57,459 bases of DNA from Lachnospiraceae bacterium (GTDB taxonomy: Bacteria; Bacillota; Clostridia; Lachnospirales; Lachnospiraceae): contig JAAVZI010000071.1 in the NCBI GenBank assembly GCA_022791575.1, forward strand, positions 1 to 57,459, in the 5' to 3' direction. Below are positions 21,352-29,809 of the stretch, one piece after another. The notes beneath the pieces were generated by a model that was not told the DNA's origin, searched no databases, and saw nothing but the letters and a program-made list of their open reading frames with translations. The position numbers and the translations under genes are program-made. Position 1 is the first letter of the stretch. Every line of letters begins with the position of its first letter.

Positions 21352-22044
21352 TTATACTAATTTCAATGTATTCAGCTTAATACCAGGTCCCATCGTAGAT
21401 GTCAGTGTAACACTTCTTAAATACTGGCCTTTCAGGGAACTTGGTTTTGCCTTATTGATTGCATCCATAAGCGTCTGGAAGTTGTCCGCTAACTGCTCCT
21501 CTGTAAAAGAAGCTTTACCAATCGGCACGTGGATAATATTGGTCTTATCCAATCTATATTCAATCTTACCTGCTTTAATGTCGTTTACTGCCTTCGTTAC
21601 ATCCATGGTTACTGTACCAGCCTTGGGATTCGGCATTAAGCCCTTCGGTCCAAGTACACGTCCAAGACGTCCAACTACACCCATCATATCTGGTGTGGCA
21701 ACTACTACATCAAAGTCTAACCAGCCATCGTTCTGAATTCTTGGAATGAGTTCCTCTCCTCCTACGAAATCAGCGCCTGCATTTTCTGCTTCTGCAACTT
21801 TATCACCCTTTGCAAAAACCAAAACCTTAACGGACTTACCAGTTCCATGAGGCAGTACAACTGCTCCACGAACCTGCTGTTCTGCATGACGTCCGTCACA
21901 TCCTGTTCTAATATGAGCTTCGACTGTTTCGTCAAATTTTGCAACTGCACATTTCTTCACTAATGAAATGGCTTCTGTAACATCATACTGGGCTGTACGG
22001 TCAATTGCCTTAGCAGCCTCAACATATTTCTTTCCATGTTTCAT
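21352..22044 (-). CDS. rplA: 50S ribosomal protein L1
   Basis: This 230-residue protein has typical L1 length and motifs, including the central [20 protein letters not shown] region and [10 protein letters not shown]. It binds the mobile 23S rRNA stalk and, in several bacteria, represses its own mRNA. AGGAGG precedes the ATG. A hairpin with GTGG/CCAC ends just upstream resembles one before rplK, consistent with L1 autoregulation. Confidence 0.98.
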   Translation of the reverse strand: MKHGKKYVEAAKAIDRTAQYDVTEAISLVKKCAVAKFDETVEAHIRTGCDGRHAEQQVRGAVVLPHGTGKSVKVLVFAKGDKVAEAENAGADFVGGEELIPRIQNDGWLDFDVVVATPDMMGVVGRLGRVLGPKGLMPNPKAGTVTMDVTKAVNDIKAGKIEYRLDKTNIIHVPIGKASFTEEQLADNFQTLMDAINKAKPSSLKGQYLRSVTLTSTMGPGIKLNTLKLV

Positions 22045-22059
22045 TTCAATAACCTCCTA

Positions 22060-22090
22060 GTGGTAATATCGGGAAGCTAAGCCCTCCCAC
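22060..22090 (-). promoter_or_regulatory. putative L1-binding mRNA hairpin before rplA
   Basis: On the minus strand GTGGGAGGG...CCCGATATTACCAC folds with GTGG/CCAC outer pairs and a GGG/CCC inner stem, ending directly before the rplA ribosome site. It matches the layout of the hairpin before rplK. L1 is known in many phyla to bind such rRNA-mimicking sites in the L11-L1 mRNA; that it does so here is inferred. Confidence 0.6.
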
Positions 22091-22135
22091 AACTCTGATC
22101 CTCTGTTACTCTATAACAGAAAAGATTCTTAAATC

Positions 22136-22561
22136 TTAATCTTCTACAACAATTCCCATGCTTCTTGCTGTTCCAGCAATCATGCTGATAGCCGCTTCCA
22201 GGCTGGCTGCATTCAGATCCGGCATTTTCAATTCTGCGATTTTCTGCACCTCTGCCTTACTAATCGTAGCAACCTTTGTCTTATTCGGAACTGCGGAACC
22301 AGACTTAATCTTGCATGCTTTCTTCAGCAATACCGGCGCCGGCGGAGTCTTTGTAATAAAGCTAAAGCTTCTGTCGGAATAAACCGTAATGACTACAGGA
22401 ATAATCAAATCTCCCTGATCAGCTGTTCTTGCATTAAATTCTTTTGTAAACTGTACAATGTTAACACCATGTTGTCCAAGAGCCGGACCAACCGGTGGTG
22501 CAGGTGTTGCTTTTCCTGCAGGAATCTGTAATTTAATGTATCCTTCTACTTTCTTTGCCAT
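22136..22561 (-). CDS. rplK: 50S ribosomal protein L11
   Basis: This 141-residue protein has the usual L11 size: the N-terminal proline-rich loop [19 protein letters not shown] and the C-terminal rRNA-binding domain. It forms the GTPase-associated centre and is needed for RelA-type stringent response. AGGAGGTG lies before the ATG at 22561. A longer GTG-started frame reaches 22615 but would cover the regulatory hairpin, so I reject it. Confidence 0.98.
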   Translation of the reverse strand: MAKKVEGYIKLQIPAGKATPAPPVGPALGQHGVNIVQFTKEFNARTADQGDLIIPVVITVYSDRSFSFITKTPPAPVLLKKACKIKSGSAVPNKTKVATISKAEVQKIAELKMPDLNAASLEAAISMIAGTARSMGIVVED

Positions 22562-22585
22562 TTTAAGGCACCTCCTAAATATAAT

Positions 22586-22615
22586 GTGGTATTGGCGGGG
22601 ATTAGTCCCTCCCAC
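22586..22615 (-). promoter_or_regulatory. putative L1-binding mRNA hairpin before rplK
   Basis: The minus strand reads GTGGGAGGGACTAATCCCC...AATACCAC: outer GTGG/CCAC pairs and an inner GGGA/TCCC stem with a CTAA loop, 15 bases before the rplK ribosome site. A near copy precedes rplA. This is the expected type of L1 repressor target in the nusG-rplK gap. Confidence 0.6.
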
Positions 22616-22641
22616 GGTCTGTACACAGACCTTTTCACTTC

Positions 22642-23157
22642 TTACATTTTCTGAACTTCTGCAAATCCAATTTCAACCGGTGTTTCACGGCCAAATAGAT
22701 TTACATTGATCGTCAGACTCTGTTTTCCTTCGTTCATTGCCTGGACTACTCCAATGGTATCTTTCCAGACACCTCCCGTAATAATAACCGTATCTCCTTC
22801 TGCGAAGTCTACGACAATTTTCTCCTCTCGGATTCCCAGAGGCCTCATCTCCTCCTCTGTCAATGGAACCGGCTTGGAGCCTGGTCCTACAAACCCTGTC
22901 ACTCCACGTGTATTCCTTACAACATACCATGTATCATCATTCATAATCATGTTAATAAGGACATAACCAGGAAACATCTTCTTCTGTACCTTTTTATTCG
23001 TACCGTTCTTAACCTCTACGACTTCCTGCATAGGAACACGAACCTCCAGAATCTCATCTTCCAGATGACGATTCTCAATGGTTTTGTCAATATTGGCTTT
23101 TACTTTGTTTTCATAACCCGAATAGGTATGAACTACATACCAGTTTGCTTCTGACAT
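22642..23157 (-). CDS. nusG: transcription antitermination factor NusG
   Basis: This 171-residue protein has an N-terminal NGN domain (start [16 protein letters not shown], with [12 protein letters not shown] near residue 65) and a C-terminal KOW domain ([19 protein letters not shown] near residue 120). It binds RNA polymerase and links it to the ribosome or pausing factors. AAAGGTG precedes the ATG. It lies 15 bases after secE. Confidence 0.97.
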   Translation of the reverse strand: MSEANWYVVHTYSGYENKVKANIDKTIENRHLEDEILEVRVPMQEVVEVKNGTNKKVQKKMFPGYVLINMIMNDDTWYVVRNTRGVTGFVGPGSKPVPLTEEEMRPLGIREEKIVVDFAEGDTVIITGGVWKDTIGVVQAMNEGKQSLTINVNLFGRETPVEIGFAEVQKM

Positions 23158-23172
23158 ATAATCACCTTTTCC

Positions 23173-23376
23173 CTACGTTAAGAAATTCAGGCCAAACTTT
23201 ACTAATGTATCAAGTCCGGCAATAATCAGTCCTAGTACGACAGATACAATAACAACCGTAATCGTGTTTTGGGCAATCTGCTCTTTCGCCGGCCAGATCA
23301 CTTTCTTAAACTCAGCTTTCACGCCCTGAAACCAGCTTTTTTTCTTTACTGTTTCATTTTTTGCATTTTCACTCAT
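23173..23376 (-). CDS. secE: preprotein translocase subunit SecE
   Basis: This 67-residue single-helix SecE has the conserved cytoplasmic segment WFQGVKAEFKKVIWPAKEQ followed by one membrane helix. It clamps SecY in the translocon. I chose the ATG at 23376 (MSENAKNE) with AGGAAG upstream; a GTG six codons earlier lies too close to that site. It stands between rpmG and nusG as in most Firmicutes. Confidence 0.94.
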   Translation of the reverse strand: MSENAKNETVKKKSWFQGVKAEFKKVIWPAKEQIAQNTITVVIVSVVLGLIIAGLDTLVKFGLNFLT

Positions 23377-23406
23377 ATTTTCACTTCCTTGCACATTGCG
23401 GTTCGT

Positions 23407-23556
23407 TTACTTGGTTTCCTTGTGTAACGTGTGCTTTCTGCAGAATCTGCAGTATTTCTTGATTTCCATACGATCAGGCTGATTTTTCTTTTCCTTGGTC
23501 GTATTGTAATTACGCTGTTTACACTCTGTACATGCCAATGTAATTTTTGTGCGCAC
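23407..23556 (-). CDS. rpmG: 50S ribosomal protein L33
   Basis: A GTG-started frame encodes 49 residues, [20 protein letters not shown] and onward, with cysteine pairs CTEC and CRFC, the zinc-ribbon (C+) form of L33. GGAGGTGGAAGTT precedes the GTG. It is the first gene of the rpmG-secE-nusG run and sits about 90 bases downstream of a good promoter. An overlapping frame in another phase at 23373-23558 is a shadow. Confidence 0.95.
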   Translation of the reverse strand: MRTKITLACTECKQRNYNTTKEKKNQPDRMEIKKYCRFCRKHTLHKETK

Positions 23557-23650
23557 AACTTCCACCTCCGTTTTCATTCATTTGTCCTGAACACATCTGA
23601 TGGTGTTCGTTTTTAGGCATAAAAAAAAGACCTACTTCCATCGCTCATTC

Positions 23651-23679
23651 ACTATATCACAAATAGAGACAGCCGTCAA
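23651..23679 (-). promoter_or_regulatory. sigma-A promoter for rpmG-secE-nusG
   Basis: TTGACG (23679-23674) and TATAGT (23656-23651) are spaced by 17 bases on the minus strand. The start would be near 23644, leaving a leader of about 90 bases before rpmG. It is divergent from the weak plus-strand promoter candidate for the FliD-like gene. Confidence 0.8.
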
Positions 23680-23717
23680 CTATTTTTTAAAATTACGAAA
23701 TTTTTTCATACTTAATA

Positions 23718-23746
23718 TATACATAACCGGAAAAATATGTTATAGT
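23718..23746 (+). promoter_or_regulatory. possible promoter for the FliD-like gene
   Basis: TATACA and TATAGT are 17 bases apart. The -10 element is good and the -35 element is poor (four of six matches). It lies 50 bases before the start codon. Confidence 0.35.
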
Positions 23747-23797
23747 TATTGTAGAATATTAGAATTTTGGCCGCGCGCCACAGAAAGGAGGATTCTT

Positions 23798-25096
23798 ATG
23801 AATGCCATATCCAATGTTTATAATTATTACATGCCGTCCGCCCAGGCTGGACGCAGGCAGACGAATAAGTACGACACGCACAATAAGAGCGAACTTAAGA
23901 ATATCTACAATTCTATCGTCAGAATGAGTAAGGAATCTCCTCTCTACATTTTTGATCAGTCAAAGAATGCATATAAGTTCGCTATTAATGTTAAGGAAGA
24001 AGCCTGTGAATTAAAGAATACCTTATCCGCCCTGACAGCCGAAGACGATTCCGGCTCTCTTTTCGGACAGAAAATTGCTACTTCCAGTAACCCCGATGCA
24101 GTAACAGCCCAATATCTCGGCCAAAAATCCGGAACCGATATGCCGGAGGGATTTGAGATTTCTGTAGAACAGTTGGCTGCCCCACAAGTGAATACCGGGA
24201 ATTACCTTCCTCCTAACCGTTTGAAATTAATTCCCAACAACTATGCCTTTGATATTCAAAGCGGCGGTCTCTCCTATGAATTTCAGTTTCGTGTCTCTCA
24301 TCAGGATACGAACCAGACCATTCAGGAGCGTCTTTCTTCATTAATTAATAAATCCAATATTGGAATAAAGGCAGCAGTTCTTACAGATGAAGATAGTGGA
24401 TTTACTGCTCTTTCTCTATCTTCAGATGCAACTGGAACTAGTGACGGAAAGCCTTTATTCCGTGTTACTGATGAACATTCCTCTCAAGCTTCTGGTGCTG
24501 TGGATTATCTTGGTATTGGTAAAATCACTTCCGATTCACAGAACGCAGTTTTTCTTCTGGACGGAGACAGACATACAGCTGCTTCTAATACTTTTACCAT
24601 TAACCAGAGCTTTGAAGTCACGCTTCATAGAGAGACGAATGACATGGAACCGACTATCATTGGTTTCAAAGCGGATATTGATACTGTTAGTGATAATATT
24701 CGTGAAATGACTAGGCAGTATAATTCCATGATTCGTTTATCTGGTTCCTATGCTGGTAAAACCATTCAAGATAATTTGCTGCAGAAGAACATCAGTTCTG
24801 TCGCCAAACAGCATGCCAATACATTAGAGGCAATTGGACTTCAGCTAACAACGGATGGTTCCCTAGAAGTTGACGACCAGCTTTTGACTCAGTCTTTAAC
24901 AGAAGATATGAACGAGACCATTGAATCTCTGATTGATTTCAAATCCACTCTTATGGATAAGACAGAGGAAGTCATGCTGAATCCCATGGATTATGTTGAT
25001 AAGAAAATCGTAGCTTATCCAAATCCAGGCAAAACATTTGCCAATCCATATCTGACTTCTATCTACAGCGGTATGCTGTTTAACAGTTATTGTTAA
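23798..25096 (+). CDS. FliD-like (flagellar hook-associated protein 2 type) protein
   Basis: This 432-residue protein has no signal peptide. The region around residues 110-330 (QLAAPQVNTGNYLPPN, TFTINQSFEVTLHRE, GFKADIDTVSDNIREM) resembles the FliD/HAP2 middle and C-terminal domains, with a DNIREMTRQYNSMIRLSGSY helix typical of the family. In flagellated bacteria FliD caps the filament. The N-terminal region is Lys/Asn-rich and helical and does not look like standard FliD. No other flagellar gene is in the window, so a flagellar role is not shown. GAAAGGAGG precedes the ATG. The sequence is recognisable only at family level. Confidence 0.6.
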   Translation: MNAISNVYNYYMPSAQAGRRQTNKYDTHNKSELKNIYNSIVRMSKESPLYIFDQSKNAYKFAINVKEEACELKNTLSALTAEDDSGSLFGQKIATSSNPDAVTAQYLGQKSGTDMPEGFEISVEQLAAPQVNTGNYLPPNRLKLIPNNYAFDIQSGGLSYEFQFRVSHQDTNQTIQERLSSLINKSNIGIKAAVLTDEDSGFTALSLSSDATGTSDGKPLFRVTDEHSSQASGAVDYLGIGKITSDSQNAVFLLDGDRHTAASNTFTINQSFEVTLHRETNDMEPTIIGFKADIDTVSDNIREMTRQYNSMIRLSGSYAGKTIQDNLLQKNISSVAKQHANTLEAIGLQLTTDGSLEVDDQLLTQSLTEDMNETIESLIDFKSTLMDKTEEVMLNPMDYVDKKIVAYPNPGKTFANPYLTSIYSGMLFNSYC

Positions 25097-25200
25097 TATA
25101 TGATATTCATACAGTCCGGCGGAACCACCTGACAGGCATATCCAATGCTTTGCAGATCTCCGCTGGATTCTTATATTTTAAAAAGAAAATGCTCTTTTTA

Positions 25201-25229
25201 TTGACAAACTGCCTGCCTTTGTCTATACT
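25201..25229 (+). promoter_or_regulatory. sigma-A promoter for the O-antigen-ligase-like gene
   Basis: TTGACA (25201-25206) and TATACT (25224-25229) are separated by 17 bases. It lies about 75 bases before the start codon, so this gene is probably transcribed on its own rather than with the FliD-like gene. Confidence 0.82.
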
Positions 25230-25303
25230 TAAAGTGGTTTTTTATATATATTTGATATGTAGAAAAGCTGCTTAATATTTAATAGAAAGGCTCGGTAACG
25301 ACT

Positions 25304-27736
25304 ATGAGTAATTTTAACCCCAACAAATATTTACATAGGGAAACACAAATTATCACTCCTCCATGGTTTATGCTTCCTTTTATTCTCACCTTAGCCGGAA
25401 TTCCCTTTATTCTGGGATTATATTCCTTTTCGCCTGAATTAGGTGAACACTATTTTACTACAGGAAGTACGGCTGATGATATCTTTCTGCACTACAAGAG
25501 TGTTTATCTGATTATTCTGGGCGGAATCATGGCAATAGCCCTTCTTGCATACCGTTTCATTTCTCAGAAGAAATTTTCCTTTGGTTATGCAATGATCCCA
25601 GTATATGTATATATGGGATGTGTCATTCTTTCCACAATTTTCAGTACAAGCCATCAACATTCCCTGCATGGAATCCAGCATCATTTTGAATCGGTTTTTG
25701 TACTGCTGACTTACTGTATACTGGTGATGTATGCTGTTTATTTTGTGGATTCAGAAAAAAATTTGAAATGGTTTATCAACGGTTTTTTAATTGGTGTAGC
25801 GCTCCTTGCTCTTTTCGGAGTTCTTCAATATTCCAGCGGTCTGATTCAAAGCCTGTATACAAACGGCACACTTTCTGCCAAAGGCGGCTTTTATGACTTT
25901 ATGAATAAAATATTCGGATGTATTGAAAAAGACGGAACTTTAAGTATGCCCTGGTATGAGAAATTAGAGCCTTTCCGCACACGCTGGATGGCAGAATATG
26001 TATATATGCCAGTGTTAGAGAACGGACAGAAAGCCTCAAAGCTGACTTTGAATTTTCCTCTTGGGCAGGTGTTCCTGACTTTATATAATCCTAATTATGT
26101 TGCATTTTTTACAACTCTTACAGCACCCTTTTTCGCAGCGCTAGCTTTTTTTCAAACAAAGTTATGGCGCAAAATTGTATTTGCCATTGTATCATTAGCA
26201 AGTATTACCTGCCTGATCGGTTCTCGGTCAGTAGCTGGATTTTTATCCGTTTTTGTATCTCTTGGTGTTTTAATTGTCGCATTTCGCAAGAAAATATTTA
26301 AACATTGGATTCCCTGGCTGTGTGCATTCGGTATTTTTATCGTTGGCATGTTGGTCTTTGATATGGTGTCCGGCCATGCAGTATTAAATAAGCTAAATTA
26401 TGCTTGGCAGAAAATCCAGGTGGGAGCTATTGATGGATATGAAACAGATGAAAAATACCATTTTACCAACCTGACTGGCTCTGCTGACGGAATCGTCATA
26501 GACCATAAGGATTCTCCTGTAACATTTACTATGAATTATGATTCGCAAAAAGGGCTTGTCTGTGAATTTAAAGATGAAGATGGTACGCCTTTAAAAACAA
26601 AAACCGTCACAGATACCAACGGTGCGAAATCTGTTATTGTTACTTCCGATGGTTATGCGGATAAGGAACTGATGGCCATATGCAACGAGGATGCCTATAT
26701 TCCTACCTGCACACTGATCGTAGATGGTGCAAGTTGGAGCATTACCAATCAAATTCCTACTATGTGCTATTCCTATGATCCGTCAGAAACTACGAATCAT
26801 AATCCTTTTACCGCAATACAGAAAGGCCATGACGAAACGATTGGAGATTATTATTATTTTGTTTCACTGCCGAAGAGCAGCGTATCCGAAATGTTTCAGA
26901 CCTTTATCGACGATCCTGAGACCCTTAAGGTCTGCCTGAACCAGCTTTCTAAAGCAAACAGCGCCTATGCAGAAGCCAGAGATACTATTTTTAATTCCTC
27001 CAATCCCTCACAAGCTGCGCTGGAATACTTAAATCAGTTGTTAAATAACCCCAATGCCTTAAACATATTTTTCTATCAGATGAGTAAGACCAGTAAGACT
27101 GATGAGAATTACTATTATAATAACCAGTTTGGAAAATGGACTGCCATTGGCCAGAAACCTACTACCGCATTATTTGAAAGCCATCCGGGACTGGCTTCTG
27201 GACGTGGATTCATATGGGCAAGAACCATTCCGATTATCTTTAAGAGTGCACATAATTTCCTAATCGGAACTGGTCCAGACACTTTTGTTTTCCAATTTCC
27301 GCACTATGATTATGTAGACGCTTACCGGGCTGGATATGGAAACCAGATTGTAACCAAACCACACAGTCTATTCCTGCAAGTAGCGGTTCAGACTGGACTT
27401 CCTAGTGCCCTTGCCATCATCGCCTTATATGTGATTTATCTGGTAATGACCGTACGTCTGTACTGGAAAAGTGACTTCAGCACTTATACTTCCAAAGTCA
27501 GCGTAGCAATCCTTGCCTCGGTATCTGGATATATGTTCTCAGCAATTACCAATGATTCTACCGTCACTTATTCTTATGTATTCTGGGGACTGATTGGCGT
27601 AGGAATTGCAGTAAACCGCCTAGAGCTGAAGCTTCGCCAAGAAGAAGCGGAAGCAGCTGAGAAAGCTGCCCGCCTGGAACAACAGCGCCAGCTGCGAGAA
27701 GAAAAGAAGAGACAGCAGAAGGCTGCACAAAAATAA
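25304..27736 (+). CDS. O-antigen ligase / Wzy_C family membrane protein with large extracytoplasmic insertion
   Basis: This 810-residue protein has about ten N-terminal membrane segments (residues 20-360), a roughly 270-residue soluble region (about 365-640, including a beta-rich part and an Asn-rich helical part), then the family-typical HNFLIGTGPDTFVF and KPHSLFLQVAVQTGLPS loop, further membrane helices (about 700-770) and a charged coiled-coil tail (RLEQQRQLREEKKRQQ). Wzy_C proteins polymerise or transfer glycans at the outer face of the membrane. Typical members are 400-500 residues, so the insertion is unusual. The ribosome site is weak. A strong terminator follows. Its substrate could be a surface glycan made by the locus to the right, but nothing proves it. 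Confidence 0.82.
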   Translation: MSNFNPNKYLHRETQIITPPWFMLPFILTLAGIPFILGLYSFSPELGEHYFTTGSTADDIFLHYKSVYLIILGGIMAIALLAYRFISQKKFSFGYAMIPVYVYMGCVILSTIFSTSHQHSLHGIQHHFESVFVLLTYCILVMYAVYFVDSEKNLKWFINGFLIGVALLALFGVLQYSSGLIQSLYTNGTLSAKGGFYDFMNKIFGCIEKDGTLSMPWYEKLEPFRTRWMAEYVYMPVLENGQKASKLTLNFPLGQVFLTLYNPNYVAFFTTLTAPFFAALAFFQTKLWRKIVFAIVSLASITCLIGSRSVAGFLSVFVSLGVLIVAFRKKIFKHWIPWLCAFGIFIVGMLVFDMVSGHAVLNKLNYAWQKIQVGAIDGYETDEKYHFTNLTGSADGIVIDHKDSPVTFTMNYDSQKGLVCEFKDEDGTPLKTKTVTDTNGAKSVIVTSDGYADKELMAICNEDAYIPTCTLIVDGASWSITNQIPTMCYSYDPSETTNHNPFTAIQKGHDETIGDYYYFVSLPKSSVSEMFQTFIDDPETLKVCLNQLSKANSAYAEARDTIFNSSNPSQAALEYLNQLLNNPNALNIFFYQMSKTSKTDENYYYNNQFGKWTAIGQKPTTALFESHPGLASGRGFIWARTIPIIFKSAHNFLIGTGPDTFVFQFPHYDYVDAYRAGYGNQIVTKPHSLFLQVAVQTGLPSALAIIALYVIYLVMTVRLYWKSDFSTYTSKVSVAILASVSGYMFSAITNDSTVTYSYVFWGLIGVGIAVNRLELKLRQEEAEAAEKAARLEQQRQLREEKKRQQKAAQK

Positions 27737-27796
27737 TTACCTATATCTTATACCAAATTATTTATTTGTTACCCAAAATCAAATAAGAAACATTTA

Positions 27797-27840
27797 GAGG
27801 AGTTAGTGACTCATACAAGTCACTAACTCCTCTGTTTTAG
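27797..27840 (+). terminator. strong hairpin terminator
   Basis: A perfect 16-bp stem (AGAGGAGTTAGTGACT / AGTCACTAACTCCTCT) with a 6-base loop is followed by GTTTTA. It lies 60 bases after the O-antigen-ligase-like gene and faces the minus-strand genes, so it may work in both directions. Confidence 0.88.
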
Positions 27841-27851
27841 ATCTATCTATT

Positions 27852-27962
27852 CTATGACAATTCCCCTTTATATTTATCGACACTTAAATGCCGACAATAT
27901 CTCATATTGTCAAAATATTCTTTTATACCAAAACCACATTCAGGACATTTAATCAATGCCAT
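27852..27962 (-). CDS. small zinc-ribbon-like ORF, probably a remnant
   Basis: The frame encodes 36 residues, MALIKCPECGFGIKEYFD then MRYCRHLSV. The start MALIKCPECG is the standard N-terminus of many short zinc-ribbon proteins, but the second Cys pair is degraded to CRH and the rest is missing. AGAGTGA is a possible ribosome site. The frame is open further upstream to 28058 without a better start. It may be a decayed copy rather than an active gene. It shares the 393-base gap between 27737 and 28129 with the terminator; nothing else is seen there. Confidence 0.35.
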   Translation of the reverse strand: MALIKCPECGFGIKEYFDNMRYCRHLSVDKYKGELS

Positions 27963-28129
27963 ATTATCACTCTTTTCAAAAAATGTTATCATAGTGTAAT
28001 GTTTGGCGGATAATTTGATAAACCTACTTGTATCCTGCATAGATTTACCAAATATCAATCAAACACCACGTTAGCCGTAGACTGACTTTTTAGCAACAGC
28101 CCTTATTATTATCATATCCTATAATCTTC

Positions 28130-29461
28130 TTATGAAATATCGTTTTCGTTAAATATATCTCCACATTCAGGGCAGAACTTCGGCGGATTCTTTGGATCTT
28201 CCGGTGTCCAGCCGCACTTATCACAACGATACAGCGGCTCTCCTACTGGCTTTTTGGCACCGCAGTTCATACAGAATTTCCCCTGATTCAACGTACCGCA
28301 GGAACAAGTCCAGCCCTGCTGCTGGACAGGCTTGCTGTTTCCACATTCTGTACAGAACTTCCCTGTATTCTTTGCACCGCAGGTACAGGTCCATGTAACC
28401 TGTGACGGTACTCCTGCCTGTGACTGCTGAGAGACATTCTGGTTTTGATTCTGCTGCTGCCCCATAGCAAAAAGCCCCTGTGCATTCATGCCGCCGGCCT
28501 GCTGTGCCATACCCATACCCATAAAGCCCATCATGGCTCCATTCTTATTAGAGGCCGCCGCACGCATAGCATCGGACTGTGCACCAACCAGAGTGGCCGC
28601 TGCCATATTCGGATCACGCATAACTGCTGTCCGCTGCAGTTCTTTAATCATTGCTTCATCTTCTTTAGAAGCCGATACTGAATTTACACCAAAGGAAACA
28701 ATCTTTAATCCCCTTGTTTCCGTCCATTTTTTAGATAAAACCTCATTCAATGCATCTGCCATTTCCATTGTATGACCCGGAAGTGCACTATAGCGAATAC
28801 CCATACCAGATATTTTGGCAAATGCAGGCTGCAGTGCGGTAAGAAGCTCTGTCTTAAGCATGCTGTCAATCTCATTCCGCTCATAATCATCGGTTACATT
28901 TCCGCAGACATTAGTATAGAACAGCAGTGGATCTACAATCTTATAAGAATACTCTCCATTACAGCGAATGGAAATATCTACATCCAAACCTATGTTCTGA
29001 TCCACAACACGAAACGGAACTGGATTAGCCGTTCCATATTTATTTCCTACAATTTCTTTCGTATTAAAGAAATATACCCTTTGGTCTTTCCCTGTCTCGC
29101 CTCCGAAACTAAACCGTTTTCCGATCGTAAGAAAAGTATTCTTAATATTTGCACCAAGACTTCCATAGAAAATACTTGGCTCTGTAGAAGTGTCGTAGAT
29201 AAATTCTCCCGGCTCTGCACAAACATCCACAATCTTGCCTTGGTCTACAATAATCATACATTGTCCTTCATTCACAGCTACAACAGAACCATTACTGATA
29301 ATGTTCTCAGAACCTTTGGTATTGCTTCCCCTTCCTGTTATTCTTTTCTGGCCTTTTTTTACCAGAACCTCCGGCCTTATGGAATCACAATGAAAATAAT
29401 CCCGCCACTGATCTGCCAGTACACTATTAAGTGCACCTGCTCCTGCTTTTAATAATCCCAT
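28130..29461 (-). CDS. SPFH-domain protein with C-terminal zinc ribbons (YdjI-like)
   Basis: This 443-residue protein has an SPFH/band-7-like domain (about residues 30-270: EGQCMIIVDQGKIVDVCAEP, FFNTKEIVGNKYGT), a flexible Gly/Gln/Met-rich linker (about 290-355) and three CxC/CxxC zinc ribbons (TCTCGAKNTGKFCTECG, SCGTLNQGKFCMNCG, CDKCGWTPEDP...CPECGD). This matches Bacillus YdjI and the so-called virion core protein family. In B. subtilis ydjI is in a SigW-controlled operon with the pspA homolog ydjF, and YdjI-YdjG recruit PspA to the membrane. AAAGGAG precedes the ATG. It is last in an operon with a lipoprotein, a TPM protein and a YdjG-like protein; a repeat palindrome separates it from the lipoprotein gene. 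Confidence 0.85.
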   Translation of the reverse strand: MGLLKAGAGALNSVLADQWRDYFHCDSIRPEVLVKKGQKRITGRGSNTKGSENIISNGSVVAVNEGQCMIIVDQGKIVDVCAEPGEFIYDTSTEPSIFYGSLGANIKNTFLTIGKRFSFGGETGKDQRVYFFNTKEIVGNKYGTANPVPFRVVDQNIGLDVDISIRCNGEYSYKIVDPLLFYTNVCGNVTDDYERNEIDSMLKTELLTALQPAFAKISGMGIRYSALPGHTMEMADALNEVLSKKWTETRGLKIVSFGVNSVSASKEDEAMIKELQRTAVMRDPNMAAATLVGAQSDAMRAAASNKNGAMMGFMGMGMAQQAGGMNAQGLFAMGQQQNQNQNVSQQSQAGVPSQVTWTCTCGAKNTGKFCTECGNSKPVQQQGWTCSCGTLNQGKFCMNCGAKKPVGEPLYRCDKCGWTPEDPKNPPKFCPECGDIFNENDIS

Positions 29462-29483
29462 CTGTAATTGTTCTCCTTTCCAT

Positions 29484-29809
29484 TTAATTAATCTATTAGG
29501 TAATTGCGAAAGTCTGAATCAAAGCGACGATTTTAGACAAAACATACAAAAACACCGCTCAAAAACGTTTTAAATTCGCTCTGTTTTTGTATGTTTTGCC
29601 TAAAATCTGGTTATGAATACTGAGTTTCGTAAATGCCTAAATTAATCGAATTAGACATTTGCAAAATCCTTATTTCAATGTCAGAGTTTGGGCAATATAT
29701 ACAAAAATGGAGCGAATTAAAAACGTCTTTGAGCGGAATTTTTGTATATATTGTTCAAACTCGTCGCCTTGAATACAACTTTCGCTATTGCCTAAATTAA
29801 TCTAATAAA
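29484..29809. repeat. 326-bp nested palindrome: two inverted copies of a hairpin element
   Basis: The gap between the lipoprotein gene and the YdjI-like gene is filled by an imperfect inverted repeat. The ends are TTAATCTATTAGGTAATTGC and its partner CCTAAATTAATCTAATAAA. Each half contains a 79-bp hairpin (29529-29607 and 29684-29762) with long AT-rich stems (for example ACAAAACATACAAAAAC paired with GTTTTTGTATGTTTTGC) and a shared loop with CGCTCAAA and AATTCGCTC. The right end overlaps the lipoprotein stop codon. It encodes nothing and looks like a MITE-type or chromosomal repeat element. Confidence 0.8.

Noticed and set aside
23373-23558. 61-residue minus-strand frame over rpmG
   Set aside because: It is another phase of the L33 gene; the GTG-started 49-residue frame matches L33 fully.
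28772-29452. 226-residue plus-strand open frame
   Set aside because: It is antisense to the SPFH-domain gene, with no ribosome site or family resemblance.
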